Made by a program: the position numbers and the translations under genes. A DNA stretch of 64,000 nucleotides from Muraenolepis orangiensis (taxonomy: Eukaryota; Chordata; Actinopteri; Gadiformes; Muraenolepididae), in assembly GCA_027704905.1 (NCBI GenBank), contig CM051000.1, positions 20,361,754-20,425,753 on the forward strand. The letters are read 5' to 3'. Under the pieces are notes generated by a model. It saw only the letters and a program-made list of their open reading frames with translations, was not told the DNA's origin and did no database searches. Shown here piece by piece: positions 22,220 through 35,491 of this stretch. Numbering within the stretch: the stretch's first letter is position 1; each line of letters begins with the position of its first letter.

Positions 22220-22528
22220 TATGTATGTTAAAGGCTTTATTGCTTCATCTTTTTGGTTGATCCAAACAGCTCTTGTGTTTGGGTCACGATGCGGCCCAAC
22301 CCTGTGCTCTGCTTTCTCCCAGCGCTTTCCATGTTTGGTTGATTTCATCTGTGCTGATTATTTATTAACTCATTTGTTCAACTTCCTTGGTTCAACTTGT
22401 TCTTCGTGTTTCTAGGTAGGAAATAACATAACTGTTTTAATTTTTTTTTGGGGTTTTGTATGCACTATGAATACACCACTCCTGCATTACACATGCACTC
22501 TCTTTTAGAGACAAGAGATAGGCAGAGA

Positions 22529-22583
22529 TGAGAGGAGGCTGGCGTAGAAGAGGCTCTCCCTCTTCTACGCCAGCCTCCTCTCA
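22529..22583. repeat. Perfect 25-bp palindrome with 5-nt loop
   Basis: The arm 22529-22553 (TGAGAGGAGGCTGGCG...) is the exact reverse complement of 22559-22583, with loop CTCTC. It sits at the left edge of a purine-rich minisatellite. The perfect match suggests a recent origin, for example by template switching at a replication fork. Confidence 0.95.
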
Positions 22584-22838
22584 GAGAGAGAGATAGGACA
22601 GGCAGAGAGGGAGTGCGCAGAGAGGTGAGAGGCAGAGAGAGGAGAGGGAGTTGGTATAGAGAGAGGGGAGAGGGAGGAGTAGAGAGGGAGAGAGGAGAGA
22701 GATAGGACAGGCAGAGAGGGAGTGCGCAGAGAGAGGACAGGGAGTTGGTATAGAGAGAGGGGAGAGGGAGGAGTAGAGCTGGAGAGAGGAGAAAGCGAGA
22801 GGGGCAGAGAGACGAGGGATACAGAGAGGGAGTAGACA
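22584..22838. repeat. Purine-rich minisatellite, about two long units
   Basis: A unit of about 100 bp starting GATAGGACAGGCAGAGAGGG and containing AGTGCGCAGAGAG and GGGAGTTGGTATAGAGAG occurs near 22592 and again near 22701, with indels. GAGAGG-rich sequence continues to 22838. Confidence 0.85.
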
Positions 22839-23030
22839 TGCTGGGGGCTCCAGACCCCCCTGGGAGCAGGGTGGGTGCTCCAGACCCCCCAGGGAGCAGG
22901 GTGGGTGCTCCAGACTCCCCAGGGAGCAGGGTGGGTGCTCCAGACTCCCCAGGGAGCAGGGTGGGTGCTCCAGACCCCCCTGGGAGCAGGGTGGGTGCTC
23001 CAGACCCCCCAGGGAGCAGGGTGGGTGATG
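22839..23030. repeat. 30-bp minisatellite, about six copies
   Basis: The unit TGGGTGCTCCAGACCCCCCT followed by GGGAGCAGGG repeats with a period of exactly 30 bp. Only two positions vary (ACCCC/ACTCC and CCTGG/CAGGG). GGGAGC and GCTCC make each unit partly self-complementary. Because 30 is divisible by three, all frames give 10-residue peptide repeats; these are not genes. Confidence 0.95.
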
Positions 23031-23915
23031 GGATCAGGGCTATAATTTTCACTGCCATCTCCCGCCAAACAAGTGAGCTGATGCATCATATTTGTTTGTT
23101 TGTTGAGTGAAATTCTGTGAGTGAAAATCAACAGAATATCTGGTGAGCCAAACGAGTATTCATGCGAATAGAACGACACGTAGAAGTTCATGTTGGAAAG
23201 ACGTATTTTCTTAACAGTTTCTGGTTAGCTAGCTCAAGAAAGTGCTTAAAAGAATATTCCAGTCTGGGGAATCAAACCATCGTCTCCCCTGGCTTCACTA
23301 AAACATCTGTTACCAATAGAATTAGCCAACATTAGTTTTACCTGCATTGTTTTATGCATTTTTACCTTTAACGTTAGTGAGACATCACTTTGGTCTTCAT
23401 GATAAAAACATGTATCTTCAGATCAATCATTATTTCAACCTTAACCAACAAAAACCGAAAACTAAAAGCAAAAAGCTGTTTTGTACCAACACCAACAGAA
23501 AAGCGAATCGGTTTGTTCTTGTTTTTCATTCATAATGAACAGGGCATTTCTCTTTCTTTCGCTTCATATTTATTTAGATACATATGAAGTGTGAGGAGTT
23601 ATTTAGCTTTGGAAGTTAGGAGTTATTTAGCTTTGGAAGTTTAAATCTATAAATGATCATCCAAAATAAATCTTTGTCTGTCAAGAGACGTGACAACAAT
23701 GATCACGGTTCTGTTTTTCTCTTCTCTTTCATTTGATCGATTATCTCTCATAGAGTGAGTAAGGTGTTCGTGTGAGCAGCAGTTTGAAGAAACTCTGTTG
23801 TAAGAAAGTGAATACATGAGTAAATATAATGTGACAGATCATGGTTTCTTTACTGTGTTTCCTGACCTGTGTTTTCTGGGTTTTTTTCGTCACTTTTTTG
23901 GCCGGCCAACATGGC
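23030..23915. other. Unassigned AT-rich sequence
   Basis: A 24-bp unit (AGGAGTTATTTAGCTTTGGA...) is duplicated in tandem at 23594-23641. Nothing else is recognised. Confidence 0.5.
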
Positions 23916-25165
23916 CGATAAGATCATTTCTAATTTACCAGTCAAATGCAATACACATGCATGTATTATACACAGCTCGGCATTCAATACCATCGTTCCC
24001 TCCAAGCTGGTCCTGAAACTGAGGGACCGAGGTCTGGGCGCCCCCATCTGTAACTGGATTATGGACTTCCTGACGGGCAGGCCTCAAGTGGTGAAGATTG
24101 GAAACAACATCTCATCCACGCTGGTCCTCAACACCGGAGCACCCCAAGGCTGCTGCCTCCTCGGCTGTACGGGGAGTCCCCGGGTGTACTCTCTGTACAT
24201 ACATGACTGTACAGCCACACACTACACGATCGGATTACCAAGTTTGCAGACAACACCACAGCCATCGGCCTGATAAGCGGCGATGACGAGACACAGAGTA
24301 CAGAGATAAGAGTCCTGCTGAAGCAAGGACAGCCTTGCACTGAATGTCAGCAATACTAAGGAGCTCATCGTGGACTTCAGGAGCCACCGAGGCACCCACT
24401 CAATCAGCTTGGACAGAACACAGATGAACATTGTCAGTTGCTTCTGTTTTCTGGGACTACAGATCTCCGACGACCTGGCCTAGACCCACAACATGTCATG
24501 CTGAAGAAGGCACACCAGCACCTTTATGCCCTGCGGTGCCTGAGGAGAAGTGGCTTAGGCAAACGTTGGCTTATGAACTTCTCCCGTGGCACCGTAGAGA
24601 GAGCATCTTGACTAGTGGCGTCACTGTGTGGTACGGCAACACCACCGCACAGGACATGAAAGCCATTCAGAGGGTCGTGAGGACAGCATGCATTGAGGAG
24701 ATCTTTAGGACCAGATGTCATTATAAGGCCATCTCTGTCACAAGGGACCGCAACCACCCTTGGCACCATCTCTTCTCCCCCATGGAGTCCGGTCGCCGGC
24801 TCTGCAGCATCCGTACAAGTACTTCCAGGTTCAAGGACAGTTTTTATCCACAGGCAATGCACCTAATGAACTGCTAGGAGTGCTGCCCTCGTCCATCAGT
24901 CTCTTTATTGTTATTTTTATTGTGTACAGTATTGTTATAGTATTGTGTTGTTGATAGTATGTAGTATAGTATATAGTGCTGTTCATAGTATATACTAGTA
25001 TAGCATATCATAGGTAGTATATAGAATTGTTAATAATATAGTATTGTTTAGTATAGTATAGTTTTGTATAGTATTGTTGTAGGAAATTCATACTGCGGGA
25101 TGGAATGGGGAGTAAGCATTTCATGCATGTTGCAAATGGCAATAAAAAACATCTTGAATCTCTAA
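23915..25165 (+). mobile_element. Degraded L2-type LINE, 3' half
   Basis: It starts abruptly within the reverse transcriptase and ends with an AT-rich untranslated tail and GCAAATGGCAATAAAAAACA followed by TCTTGAATCT, so it is 5'-truncated as most LINE insertions are. The untranslated part includes TAGTATAGTA-type short repeats at 24950-25080. The same 3' end, from GGTAGGAAATTCATAC to CTTGAATCT, occurs on the minus strand at 58535-58710. Assignment to the L2 clade rests on the order and wording of the reverse transcriptase motifs. Confidence 0.88.
23955..24877 (+). pseudogene. LINE reverse transcriptase pseudogene (L2-like)
   Basis: In order across several frames: SSAFNTIVPSKL near 23973, WIMDFLTGRPQVVKIGN near 24055, LNTGAPQGC near 24130, KFADNTTAIGLISGDDE near 24240, LNVSNTKELIVDFRSHRG near 24340, FCFLGLQISDDLA with a following stop near 24450, then VTVWYGNTTAQDMKAIQRVV near 24620 and a C-terminal SRFKDSFYPQAMHLMNC just before the stop at 24877. 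Such enzymes copy LINE RNA into DNA at a nicked target. This copy is dead: there are several frameshifts and stops, and the catalytic F/YADD motif reads FADN, losing an essential metal-binding aspartate. Endonuclease and N-terminal regions are absent. Confidence 0.9.
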
Positions 25166-25249
25166 TGCAGGTACGTGTGTGTGTGTGCAAAAATACATGC
25201 TTGCGCTGTTTGCGTGTATGTCGTACACTTTTTGGGCTTTCCATCTCTT

Positions 25250-25829
25250 TTAACTTTCATGTACGTAATCAGCTTTTATTTTGTGGCCTGCGGTAGACCA
25301 CTCTGAGCTGCGATGTGAGTGCATCTGGAGATGACTGCCTGGCTTCATCACAAGTGCTCCTTCATTGCTGTTTTGCGGTTGCATTAAATGCTCAAACGTT
25401 TTCCGCTTGTTTCTCTTCCCTGGTCTCCTCTTCATTGTTAACATTAGCAGTGGGGGGTTTTAAAGAATTTTGTAAGGGATAGTCTGTTTAGCCTTTAGCC
25501 TACTGTAGCCTACCGCAACAAAGGGCTTTGTGTGATAGTTGAGTGTGTGTGTCGCAGGAGGGCACAAGCAGTCGCATTCAGTAAGCCACGCACTAACGCA
25601 TATTCCCTAACAATTCGCCAGTAAGGTATGCTCATAAAAACTTGAAATATGATTTTTATTGTTATACAATTTCGTATTGCTATGTTGTGGTACTTTTTAA
25701 AATAGATTAATAATAATTAAAAGACAAAACAAAACAAAATGTACCATCCAAGAAGGCCGTTGAGATTTATACATACCGGCCAATTGAAAATGCAAATGTC
25801 GGTAAATGCCGGCTAAGGGAAACCCTGTT
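25250..25829 (-). mobile_element. Probable hAT 5' terminal fragment
   Basis: Read on the minus strand, 25829 begins CAGGGTTTCCCTTAGCCGGC, followed by ATTTACCGAC and TTGGCCGGTA, which resembles hAT termini. Downstream, a frame from 25444 starts MLTMKRRPGKRNKRKTFEHL, a basic N-terminus of the kind that opens some hAT transposases, and stays open to 25250. No other terminus was found and no catalytic region is present; the LINE tail lies just to the left. The identity is inferred from end sequence and N-terminal style. Confidence 0.4.
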
Positions 25830-27160
25830 CCTGACATGACCACAGTTACTGACCGGGGGGGAAGAGCGCTGAGAATTGAGAATTGTGAAGCAGATTCAAT
25901 GAAATAAGTAAATGAACGATACGATGCCAAGGCCTATTAAAAACATGGTCTCATTCTCATATACATATCTATCAATGGTGCTGTCATGGCGTGATGCTTC
26001 CGTGATTTTGTACATCCCCTTGAATCATGAATCCCTGATGATTAAACAAATCACACATCCCTGATGGATCCTTCCAGCTTTGGATCAATCCAGTCGTCTG
26101 TAAAGAGTCTAACATTCCTCTATTAAAGAGAACTTCTGTGTACTTCGTAATAGCCGGTCCCTCTGTGGCTGTTGTGGTCGTGTTGTATCGATAGTATTGG
26201 TGTTATAGATAGTATATCTTGCAATGATAGTCCATAGTTAAATTTTTTTGGTTGATTCTTTCCCTCCCTATTGATTTGTGTATTATCAACACACACTGAC
26301 TCACTCAATCACTAATCTCCCCCCCCCCCCCACACACACACACATGCACACGCACACGCACACATCCACAGTATCACAGAATACTCTGAACACTTCCCAG
26401 ACCAGTCGGCACATAACTGGGACCGTGGCATGCGAGGCGGTCAATAGAGCCAATTAGGGCCGACCACAGTGTGTTTATCAGTCACTGCCATTGGTTGGCC
26501 GTCCTGCGTCCGCCCGGCGTCCAGAGCAATTAAAGCCTCTACTATAGCGTTCTGAGACACACCACTATGTGTCGTATCCGTTTTGTGGTGCCTAAAGATT
26601 TGTTGTGTATGTGTGTAACATACAAAAATGTTCTATAGCACTGTGGCTGAATTGGAAGTACTGGGCCTCATTTTGTATTTGATCCACTTAATAAAGAAGG
26701 TATGTATTTGGATAAAAATGCATAGTTTGTATTCCACACTAATGTGAAGCTGCTAGGTAACCCTAATCCTTCTTCGGGCTCTTCCTGCTTTTCCAGCTTT
26801 TATAATGTACCTATAAGCTATTTGTTGAGTCAAATATAATTCATTCTCTGATCTCAGGACCTAAAGACGGTTTTATTATGTTGAAATTGGAAGGCAGACA
26901 CATTTCTTTTGTATATTTATTCAAAATGAATGCAAAAATGAATCATTAGATGGTGGTGAATTGTCATCAAAAGTTACTTCAGGGATGTCATCATAATTAA
27001 TGTATATCATAATAATGTGGTATTGGTCATCATGAGGAGGACTGTCGTGCACATATCACAATTATTGGCCACTAAAAATCACAATGGCATTTCTCACTTT
27101 TTCCCTTTAAAATAAGATACAAATCTCAAAGAGAATAATTCAGACTTCGTAGCCGATGGC
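25830..27160. other. Unassigned sequence
   Basis: A poly-C/AC compound run lies at about 26321-26345. The block 26400-26560 is GC-balanced, with CCAATTAGGGCCGACC and AGAGCAATTAAAGCC, and may be regulatory; there is no direct support. The rest is AT-rich with no gene. Confidence 0.35.
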
Positions 27161-27162
27161 AA

Positions 27163-28790
<1,628 letters not shown>

Positions 28791-28799
28791 TTACAATTG

Positions 28800-29095
28800 C
28801 ACACAAGCCCCCATCTGCATATAAAATGAATAAGTCAGCCCGTTCTGCCTTTCCATTGACTAAGTCCTACACCGTCCATCAGAGGAGAGGAAACATGTGG
28901 AATGATGGAGGAGAAAGATGCACACACATCATTTTAAATGGCTCCTCAGACGCCGTCAAAGACCCCTGTCTCATTAGCAGGGATTTAAACAAAAGAAAAA
29001 TGTTAATTTGCCTCACCTCACAAATAAAGAGTTCTCCCTGGCTCCCACTGTTGGCCCATAGCTGTGCCGGCCTAATGAGTACGGCATTTTAATGA
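28800..29095. promoter_or_regulatory. Candidate conserved non-coding block
   Basis: Unbroken balanced sequence with GATTTAAACAAAAG, TGTTAATTTGCC, CCTAATGAG and GGCATTTTAATGAAGG, i.e. homeodomain, forkhead and SOX-type cores close together, directly left of the CT cluster. The regulatory reading is inference. Confidence 0.3.
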
Positions 29096-29104
29096 AGGAG
29101 GATT

Positions 29105-29773
<669 letters not shown>

Positions 29774-30229
29774 AACTGTCCCTCTGGACTGGTCTGTCAA
29801 ATCAATGGGGAGGCTGCAGGGAGATGATGGTGGACATTTTTTTGTTCAAATAAAGTCACTGTAGCGTTGTAGACAGTCCTCTTCCCGCTTTAGATATATA
29901 GCGTGTGTGTGTGTGTGTGTCTGCATGCGTCATCATCATCTTCATCGTCAACCAAACTTGGACGCTGGGATGTGCCCGTGCTCCTCAAATGTAGTCGCCG
30001 TGTGATGACAGTATAATTATTTTCTGGTCATCTCTACATTTCACTTTTTAGAGAGTGAGAGAGAGAGCATCGGAGGATCAAGGATCTCGAATCCACTGGT
30101 GTGCACATTGAAAAGAGAAGGAGCGAGACAGACATCTCAAACAGTGATGTGCTGTGCCCACTCTCCCAGGACGGTTTAAAATGTCCCCCAGGAGGGAGAG
30201 GGAGCGAAGTGGACAAGTGGAGTTAAGCT

Positions 30230-30490
30230 GTGAGCCGTTTCATGTTCAGCTGGCGCGCCTGACTGCTGATACCGGTTTACCGGGCAGTTAAAAACACTAC
30301 GGCCCTCACGTATGAGGTCCTGTTCTGTTCACACCACAACATGAGTTGGGGGCTCGATGGCGGTCTCAATTTAAAACTGCATTTCCTTTCATCTGTTAAA
30401 TTACGGGCGCTTAATTAGCTTCGCCGGGGGCAAAAGAGACACCAGTGCTAGCAGAAGGTGTTGCGCTCCTCGGCGGGCTGAGGGCAGGAA
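30230..30490. promoter_or_regulatory. Candidate conserved non-coding block
   Basis: Non-repetitive and relatively CpG-containing, with CTGATACCGGTTTACCGG, GGGCGCTTAATTAGCTTCG and CCTCGGCGGGCTGAGGGC. The TTAATTAG homeodomain site lies inside GC-rich DNA. No open frame or splice signals. Enhancer-like identity is inferred. Confidence 0.32.
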
Positions 30491-30688
30491 AGAACGGTGA
30501 CCAAACCAGTTTAGCTGTCTTAACTGTTTAAGCCATGTAGGTCTGAGGCGTTAACATGGTTTTAAAATGACCTCAAGCTATTGAGATTATGTTGGATACT
30601 AGATGTTGTGGAAATGCTTTTGTGCAGGATTTTAATTGTAAATGGAGGGAGAACTTGTCTAGTGAGAATATCAGGACCTACATCTAAA

Positions 30689-30920
30689 GGATTTAATCCT
30701 CTTTATTGGTCATATACATTGTAAACACAGTGACATTTGTTTCTCTGCCTTTAACCCATCCTAGTATTAGAAGCAGTGGGCAGCTATATTTTATACACAG
30801 CGCCTGGGGAAGCAGTGTAGGGGTCTGGTGCGTTGCTCAAGGGCACCTCGGCAGGGGCCCAGGGGACTTGAACTGGCGTCCTTCCGGTTCCCAAGCCAAG
30901 TCCCAACAGACTGAGCTGCA
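30689..30920 (-). mobile_element. tRNA-derived SINE (minus strand), copy 2
   Basis: Read on the minus strand it contains CAGCTCAGTCTGTTGGGA (A-box region), AGTTCAAGTCC (B box, near 30874), CCCTTGAGCAACGC, then GCTGCCCACTGCTTC, GGATGGGTTAAAGGCAGAG and ends ACCAATAAAGAGGATTAAAT. It is the same family as the element at 9602-9845, with moderate divergence and a small rearrangement near the middle. Confidence 0.9.
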
Positions 30921-30924
30921 TCTG

Positions 30925-31475
30925 CTTAATGCCTGATTACATCTTATTTCTTTTAATAGTTGCTTAATTTGAGTTGGAAATCTGAGCTAAGGTGATTTGT
31001 GTATTGCTCGTTTGCATTAATCAAGATTGTTTTAATTGCAATTAGAGAACACCACAAGCTGTTATTGTTAATAGTACCAAATGACAAAAGGTACTGACAT
31101 GTTTATTCTCATAACCCTTGATTACATAATCAGTGTTAATTTCAGCATCTCGTTAATATGTTTCTACCTGCACACACACCTGCTACTTTTTCTTTTTCAT
31201 TTCTCGTCACTACAGTGTGTTTATTGTCCTAACGTAGATGTAGATGACCCCTGATATACTGCAGGTGTGAACCACAGTTAAAAGCACAGAGTTTACCGTC
31301 CATAACGAAATGGGAGACATTCGTTAACTTAAGTTAAACTCTAAAGGGGTTTGGGCAATACATCCGCAATACAATCCAAAAATGGGGTGATTACATACTG
31401 TATGTGCACAACGATGTGCAACCTTGACACACCCTGGGCTCACCCCTCCCTCCTCTGAGAAACCTTAACTTAACT
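30925..31475. other. Unassigned sequence
   Basis: AT-rich single-copy DNA with nothing recognised. Confidence 0.45.
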
Positions 31476-31479
31476 GAGT

Positions 31480-31800
31480 GTGCGGTAAACAGACGGTGAA
31501 TTAAAAGCTGCGGTGTATTGCCGTATTGGAGAAGCGGCCAAAACAACCTGACAGCAAATGGACCCATTAAAGCCATTAGAGCTGGCTGCTTTTCTTTTCG
31601 CCTTCTGTTCATTAAAGCCCGACGCTCTTTGTACTCCCAGCGCCATCCCCCCCTTTTTTAAAAACCCTGGTATTTTCATTCACGCATTGGATGAAAGCAA
31701 GCGAGCTTTTGTGATTTGTGTTTTCTAGATGCAAACCGACACCATTCGGCGGGGAGGAACTGAGTCTTATTAGGGGAACGCCGTCTTAAAGGGGAGCTTT
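31480..31800. promoter_or_regulatory. Candidate conserved non-coding block
   Basis: Balanced, unbroken sequence with GTGAATTAAAAGCTGCGG, CCCATTAAAGCCATTAGAGC and TTCATTAAAGCCCGACGC, three ATTAAAGC-type words within 120 bp. No coding frame fits. The regulatory identity is inferred from repeated motif use. Confidence 0.32.
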
Positions 31801-32119
31801 GCTTCACTTTCAACATCTCTATCTTATCCGGCTATTAGGGCTATAGTGTGCAAAACGGTGGTTGCTGCCGATGCTCTCTGTGTCTCAGGGCTGCAGACTT
31901 TCATTATGCAGCGGACAAAAGTAGCAGAGATATGAACATCATATGAGCAACACGGAGATAGTAATAATATTAATTTTATTAGAACACTTGATAAGAAACG
32001 CAAAGACACTTTACATTATTAAAATCATTTGGTATTTAGATACATTATACAGTCCATTTGAGGAAACAACAGGTTAAAAACACAGCACCCGTCCACGTGT
32101 CCTCATCCTTGATCTGGGT

Positions 32120-32545
32120 CTCCTCTCGTTCCTCCTTGGTGACCAGTGGATGGCCCACTCGATCCTTGTCTAATTTAGAGCTACATACATGCCCATCTTC
32201 CGCCGCAGGCTGAAAACCCATCTCTTCAGGACACACTTCCCGGATCCTTCCTCGTAGCGCTAAGTCGATTATCTTAGTAGATTAGATATTATAGATAGGT
32301 TGATATTGTTCTAGATATTGTTATATCTTGTTTGCCAACTTATTGTACTTTTCCCTTACTCTACTTTTACCTGAACTTATTGTACTTCTACCTGATCACT
32401 GGTTCAGTTCTCGGAGACTTGAAATGAATTGCACTTTTGACTTCTGGTGACGAGTGGTTCTCTTACCTTCCTTTGTTGAAAAACACTATTGTAAGTTGCT
32501 TTGGATAAAAGTGTCTGCTAAATGACTGTAATGTAATGTGATGTA
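32120..32545 (+). mobile_element. LINE 3' end (C-terminal coding remnant plus tail)
   Basis: Around 32200 the + strand encodes RRRLKTHLFRTHFPD, a wording typical of the last residues of some fish LINE ORF2 proteins. An AT-rich 3' UTR follows with ACTTATTGTACTT, CTGATCACTGGTTC and CTTCTGGTGACGAG, ending in GTAAGTTGCTTTGGATAAAA, GTGTCTGCTAAATGACTG and TAATGTAATG. The UTR matches 58310-58485. The GGATAAAAGTGTCTGCTAAATG tail is shared with SINEs here, so this is a plausible partner LINE for them. Confidence 0.75.
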
Positions 32546-32559
32546 ATATCTATAAAGTT

Positions 32560-32765
32560 ACTACACTGTTAGTTATGGGGCAGAATAGTGTGGTGAGGGG
32601 GGCAGGACAGTTGAGTGGTTTGAATCCCCACGTCTGTAGTCTCCCCCCCCCCCCCCGTCCTTGAGCATGCATCACCTACATCCTCATTAACGACATGCAT
32701 CTGAATTTACTGTGAGTTGATTTGGATAAAAGCGGCTGCTGTATGACTAATAATAAATTCCATTC
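32560..32765 (+). mobile_element. tRNA-derived SINE (decayed)
   Basis: A B-box-like GGTTTGAATCCC at about 32618, a C run at 32642-32657, CGTCCTTGAGCATGC, and the tail GATTTGGATAAAAGCGGCTG followed by TGACTAATAATAAATTCC. It shares the order B box, C run, CCTTGAGCA with the fragment at 10.7 kb. The A box is poor, so transcription by polymerase III is doubtful. Confidence 0.7.
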
Positions 32766-32889
32766 CATTAATAAAAATAATGGAGCTCATAGAAAACAGT
32801 CCAAATCATCCCCAAGTGTAACTCGGATGTCCTCATTAGCAAATTACTTATTTCTAGGTATCCCTCTTACAAGCCCTTTGTAAAAAGGA

Positions 32890-33225
32890 AACCAACCTTC
32901 GGGCGACACAGTGGCCTGATGGATTTACTACAGAGCTGGACAGATGGGCTAGTGGATTGAATATTTTACTGGCCAATGCTAAACCTTAACAAGCCCAGTA
33001 GGATTTATACCTGTAAGAAAATGTAAATCAGATCTCCTTCCTCATTTGGTAGAGGTAGGGTGGGGTGGCGAAAAGAGGTTTGATTCCCAGCTGAAGGGTC
33101 CTAAGATTGAAAGGCATGAAGGCATGAAAACCGCCTAACCGCCTTCTTGCTCCAGAGTGACATGTATTTGAATTCACTCCAAATCTGTCTGCTCTGTATA
33201 AAAGCATCCACAATAAAATAAAATA
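32890..33225 (+). mobile_element. Decayed SINE fragments
   Basis: GGGCGACACAGTGGCCTGAT at 32898 resembles a SINE head. A second head-like GGTAGGGTGGGGTGGCG lies near 33051 with a B-box-like GAGGTTTGATTCCC near 33075 and a tail GTATAAAAGCATCCACAATA near 33198, then AATAAAATAAAAT. Two partial insertions are likely. Confidence 0.5.
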
Positions 33226-33229
33226 AAAA

Positions 33230-33750
33230 AAGGTGGTGTTGAACTATGACAACCAGCTACTCAATGGAAAATACCTCGTTGGGATTTAAGTTGACTTTGG
33301 TTTTTGATTTATTTTTCGAGAGACAGGACGAGGCTCCATTATTTCTTTCGTATCACATTTAATATTCTCCAGAACAAACCTTGAGGTGTCTGTGAACTCC
33401 ACTTCTCCACCGCCGACGTGTTCAAACTGTTGAACGGAGGGAAAAGTTCACTTTGTTAAGTTCACTCACTTAGAGAAAGACCACGCATATCCTCTCACAA
33501 TGTGGGGCCAAGAACACAGGCGGGTTTAAGCAGGCGGAAAAGAAGACTGCGAGGTAATTTAAATTAATAATGTTTGTGAAAATATCAGGAGGGTGAGCCG
33601 TGGGGACGATGAAAACCAAAGGGGAACATCATCCGATTTGCAGAAGAGCTCTTCGTAAAGCTCCTTAAGAGATAGAGAAAGAAATAGAAATAAAACATGA
33701 GGTCATAAAAAAGACAGCATAGCCAGCTGTAACGGTAATGGGAACAAGAT
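33230..33750. other. Unassigned sequence
   Basis: Single-copy DNA with no gene or repeat recognised. Confidence 0.45.
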
Positions 33751-33752
33751 AG

Positions 33753-34265
<513 letters not shown>

Positions 34266-34524
34266 TAGAGACGACCACAAAAACAAGTCAAAAGAAAGTG
34301 TACAGTTGAAAAGAGAAACTTAAGACAGCTTGAGAAACGACAGCTTTAAAAATAAAACAACCCAAAAAGGCAACCAGAGGGATGTTGAATAAAATGTGGC
34401 AGGGGAGAGATGCATGAGTCAAATGATTTCCCTCCTTGGCATGGGAGAGGGTGACATGCCGCTACGTCTGAGGAGCAGGAGATAGTATGTGATAGAGAGG
34501 CAGGGAGAGCAGCATCAGCCAGCC

Positions 34525-34526
<2 letters not shown>

Positions 34527-34618
<92 letters not shown>
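34527..34618. repeat. (GA)n microsatellite
   Basis: Pure GA with one doubled G phase change near 34581. Confidence 0.98.
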
Positions 34619-34623
<5 letters not shown>

Positions 34624-34689
34624 CCAGTTCAGGGAAATAGTTTGATAAACACACTCCTATCCCGACCATTGCCTCATTGTATGATATAT

Positions 34690-34812
34690 AGTATATATTT
34701 TGAGTTTATTTCACTTTTTTTTACTTAGGTTACTTGTGTTGTTTTAGTTTTTAGTTTTTTTCTCTGCCAATCTATAATCTATTTTCAATGCCAATAAAGC
34801 TCATTGGGATTT
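34690..34812 (+). repeat. Retroposon 3'-tail-like sequence
   Basis: TTTTAGTTTTTAG-type AT-rich DNA ends in CAATGCCAATAAAGCTCATT and GGGATTTGAG, the form of several fish LINE 3' ends. It lies between two GA tracts. Class is uncertain. Confidence 0.45.
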
Positions 34813-34814
34813 GA

Positions 34815-34867
34815 GAGAGAGATGGAGAGACAGAGTGGGAGAGCAAGAGAGACAGAGTGTGAGAGAG

Positions 34868-34956
<89 letters not shown>
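34815..34956. repeat. (GA)n microsatellite
   Basis: Imperfect GAGAGACAGAGTG units pass into pure GA at 34869-34956. Confidence 0.98.
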
Positions 34957-34957
<1 letters not shown>

Positions 34958-35144
34958 GGCTCACAGGGAAGTTGATTCACGACACGACCGATCGGGGGAG
35001 ACTTTTGGACACAGGATAGAAGGCCCTGTCAGTAGCCGAGGGGGATCGCACAAAACGGATAGGTACTAAACTAATGGTTATCTACACCTTTTCTACCCTA
35101 CCCCATCTAATCATACCACAGTCGTCTTCTGTATTCTAAGTGTG

Positions 35145-35290
35145 CCGCTGTGATCATGATCGCTGGCTCACCAGCCAGCCCCATAGATAACAATTACTGC
35201 TCCCCATAATCTCCCATTTTATTATTGGACCTTCTCAGGGTTTCTTCCTTCATAATTAAGGGAGCTTTTTCTTGCCCTTTTTCTGCCCCC
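35145..35290 (+). repeat. Dispersed fish repeat, 3'-tail type (copy 2, truncated)
   Basis: CCTTCTCAGGGTTTCTTCCT, then TTAAGGGAGCTTTTTCTTGC and CCTTTTTCTGC match the element at 4095-4262. The distal part is replaced by (GT) microsatellite DNA. Confidence 0.65.
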
Positions 35291-35299
35291 AGACTTGAC

Positions 35300-35368
35300 G
35301 TGTGTGTGTGTGTGTGTGTGTGTGTATTCAGGTGTGAAGTTAGGGTTAATAACTTGACTTCACTATGT

Positions 35369-35425
<57 letters not shown>

Positions 35426-35428
35426 CGT

Positions 35429-35491
<63 letters not shown>

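Noticed and set aside
22465..23191. 197- and 208-codon minus-strand frames with proline-rich decapeptide repeats
   Set aside because: The 30-bp period of the minisatellite gives peptide repeats in every frame; the remaining part is purine minisatellite. No independent coding evidence.
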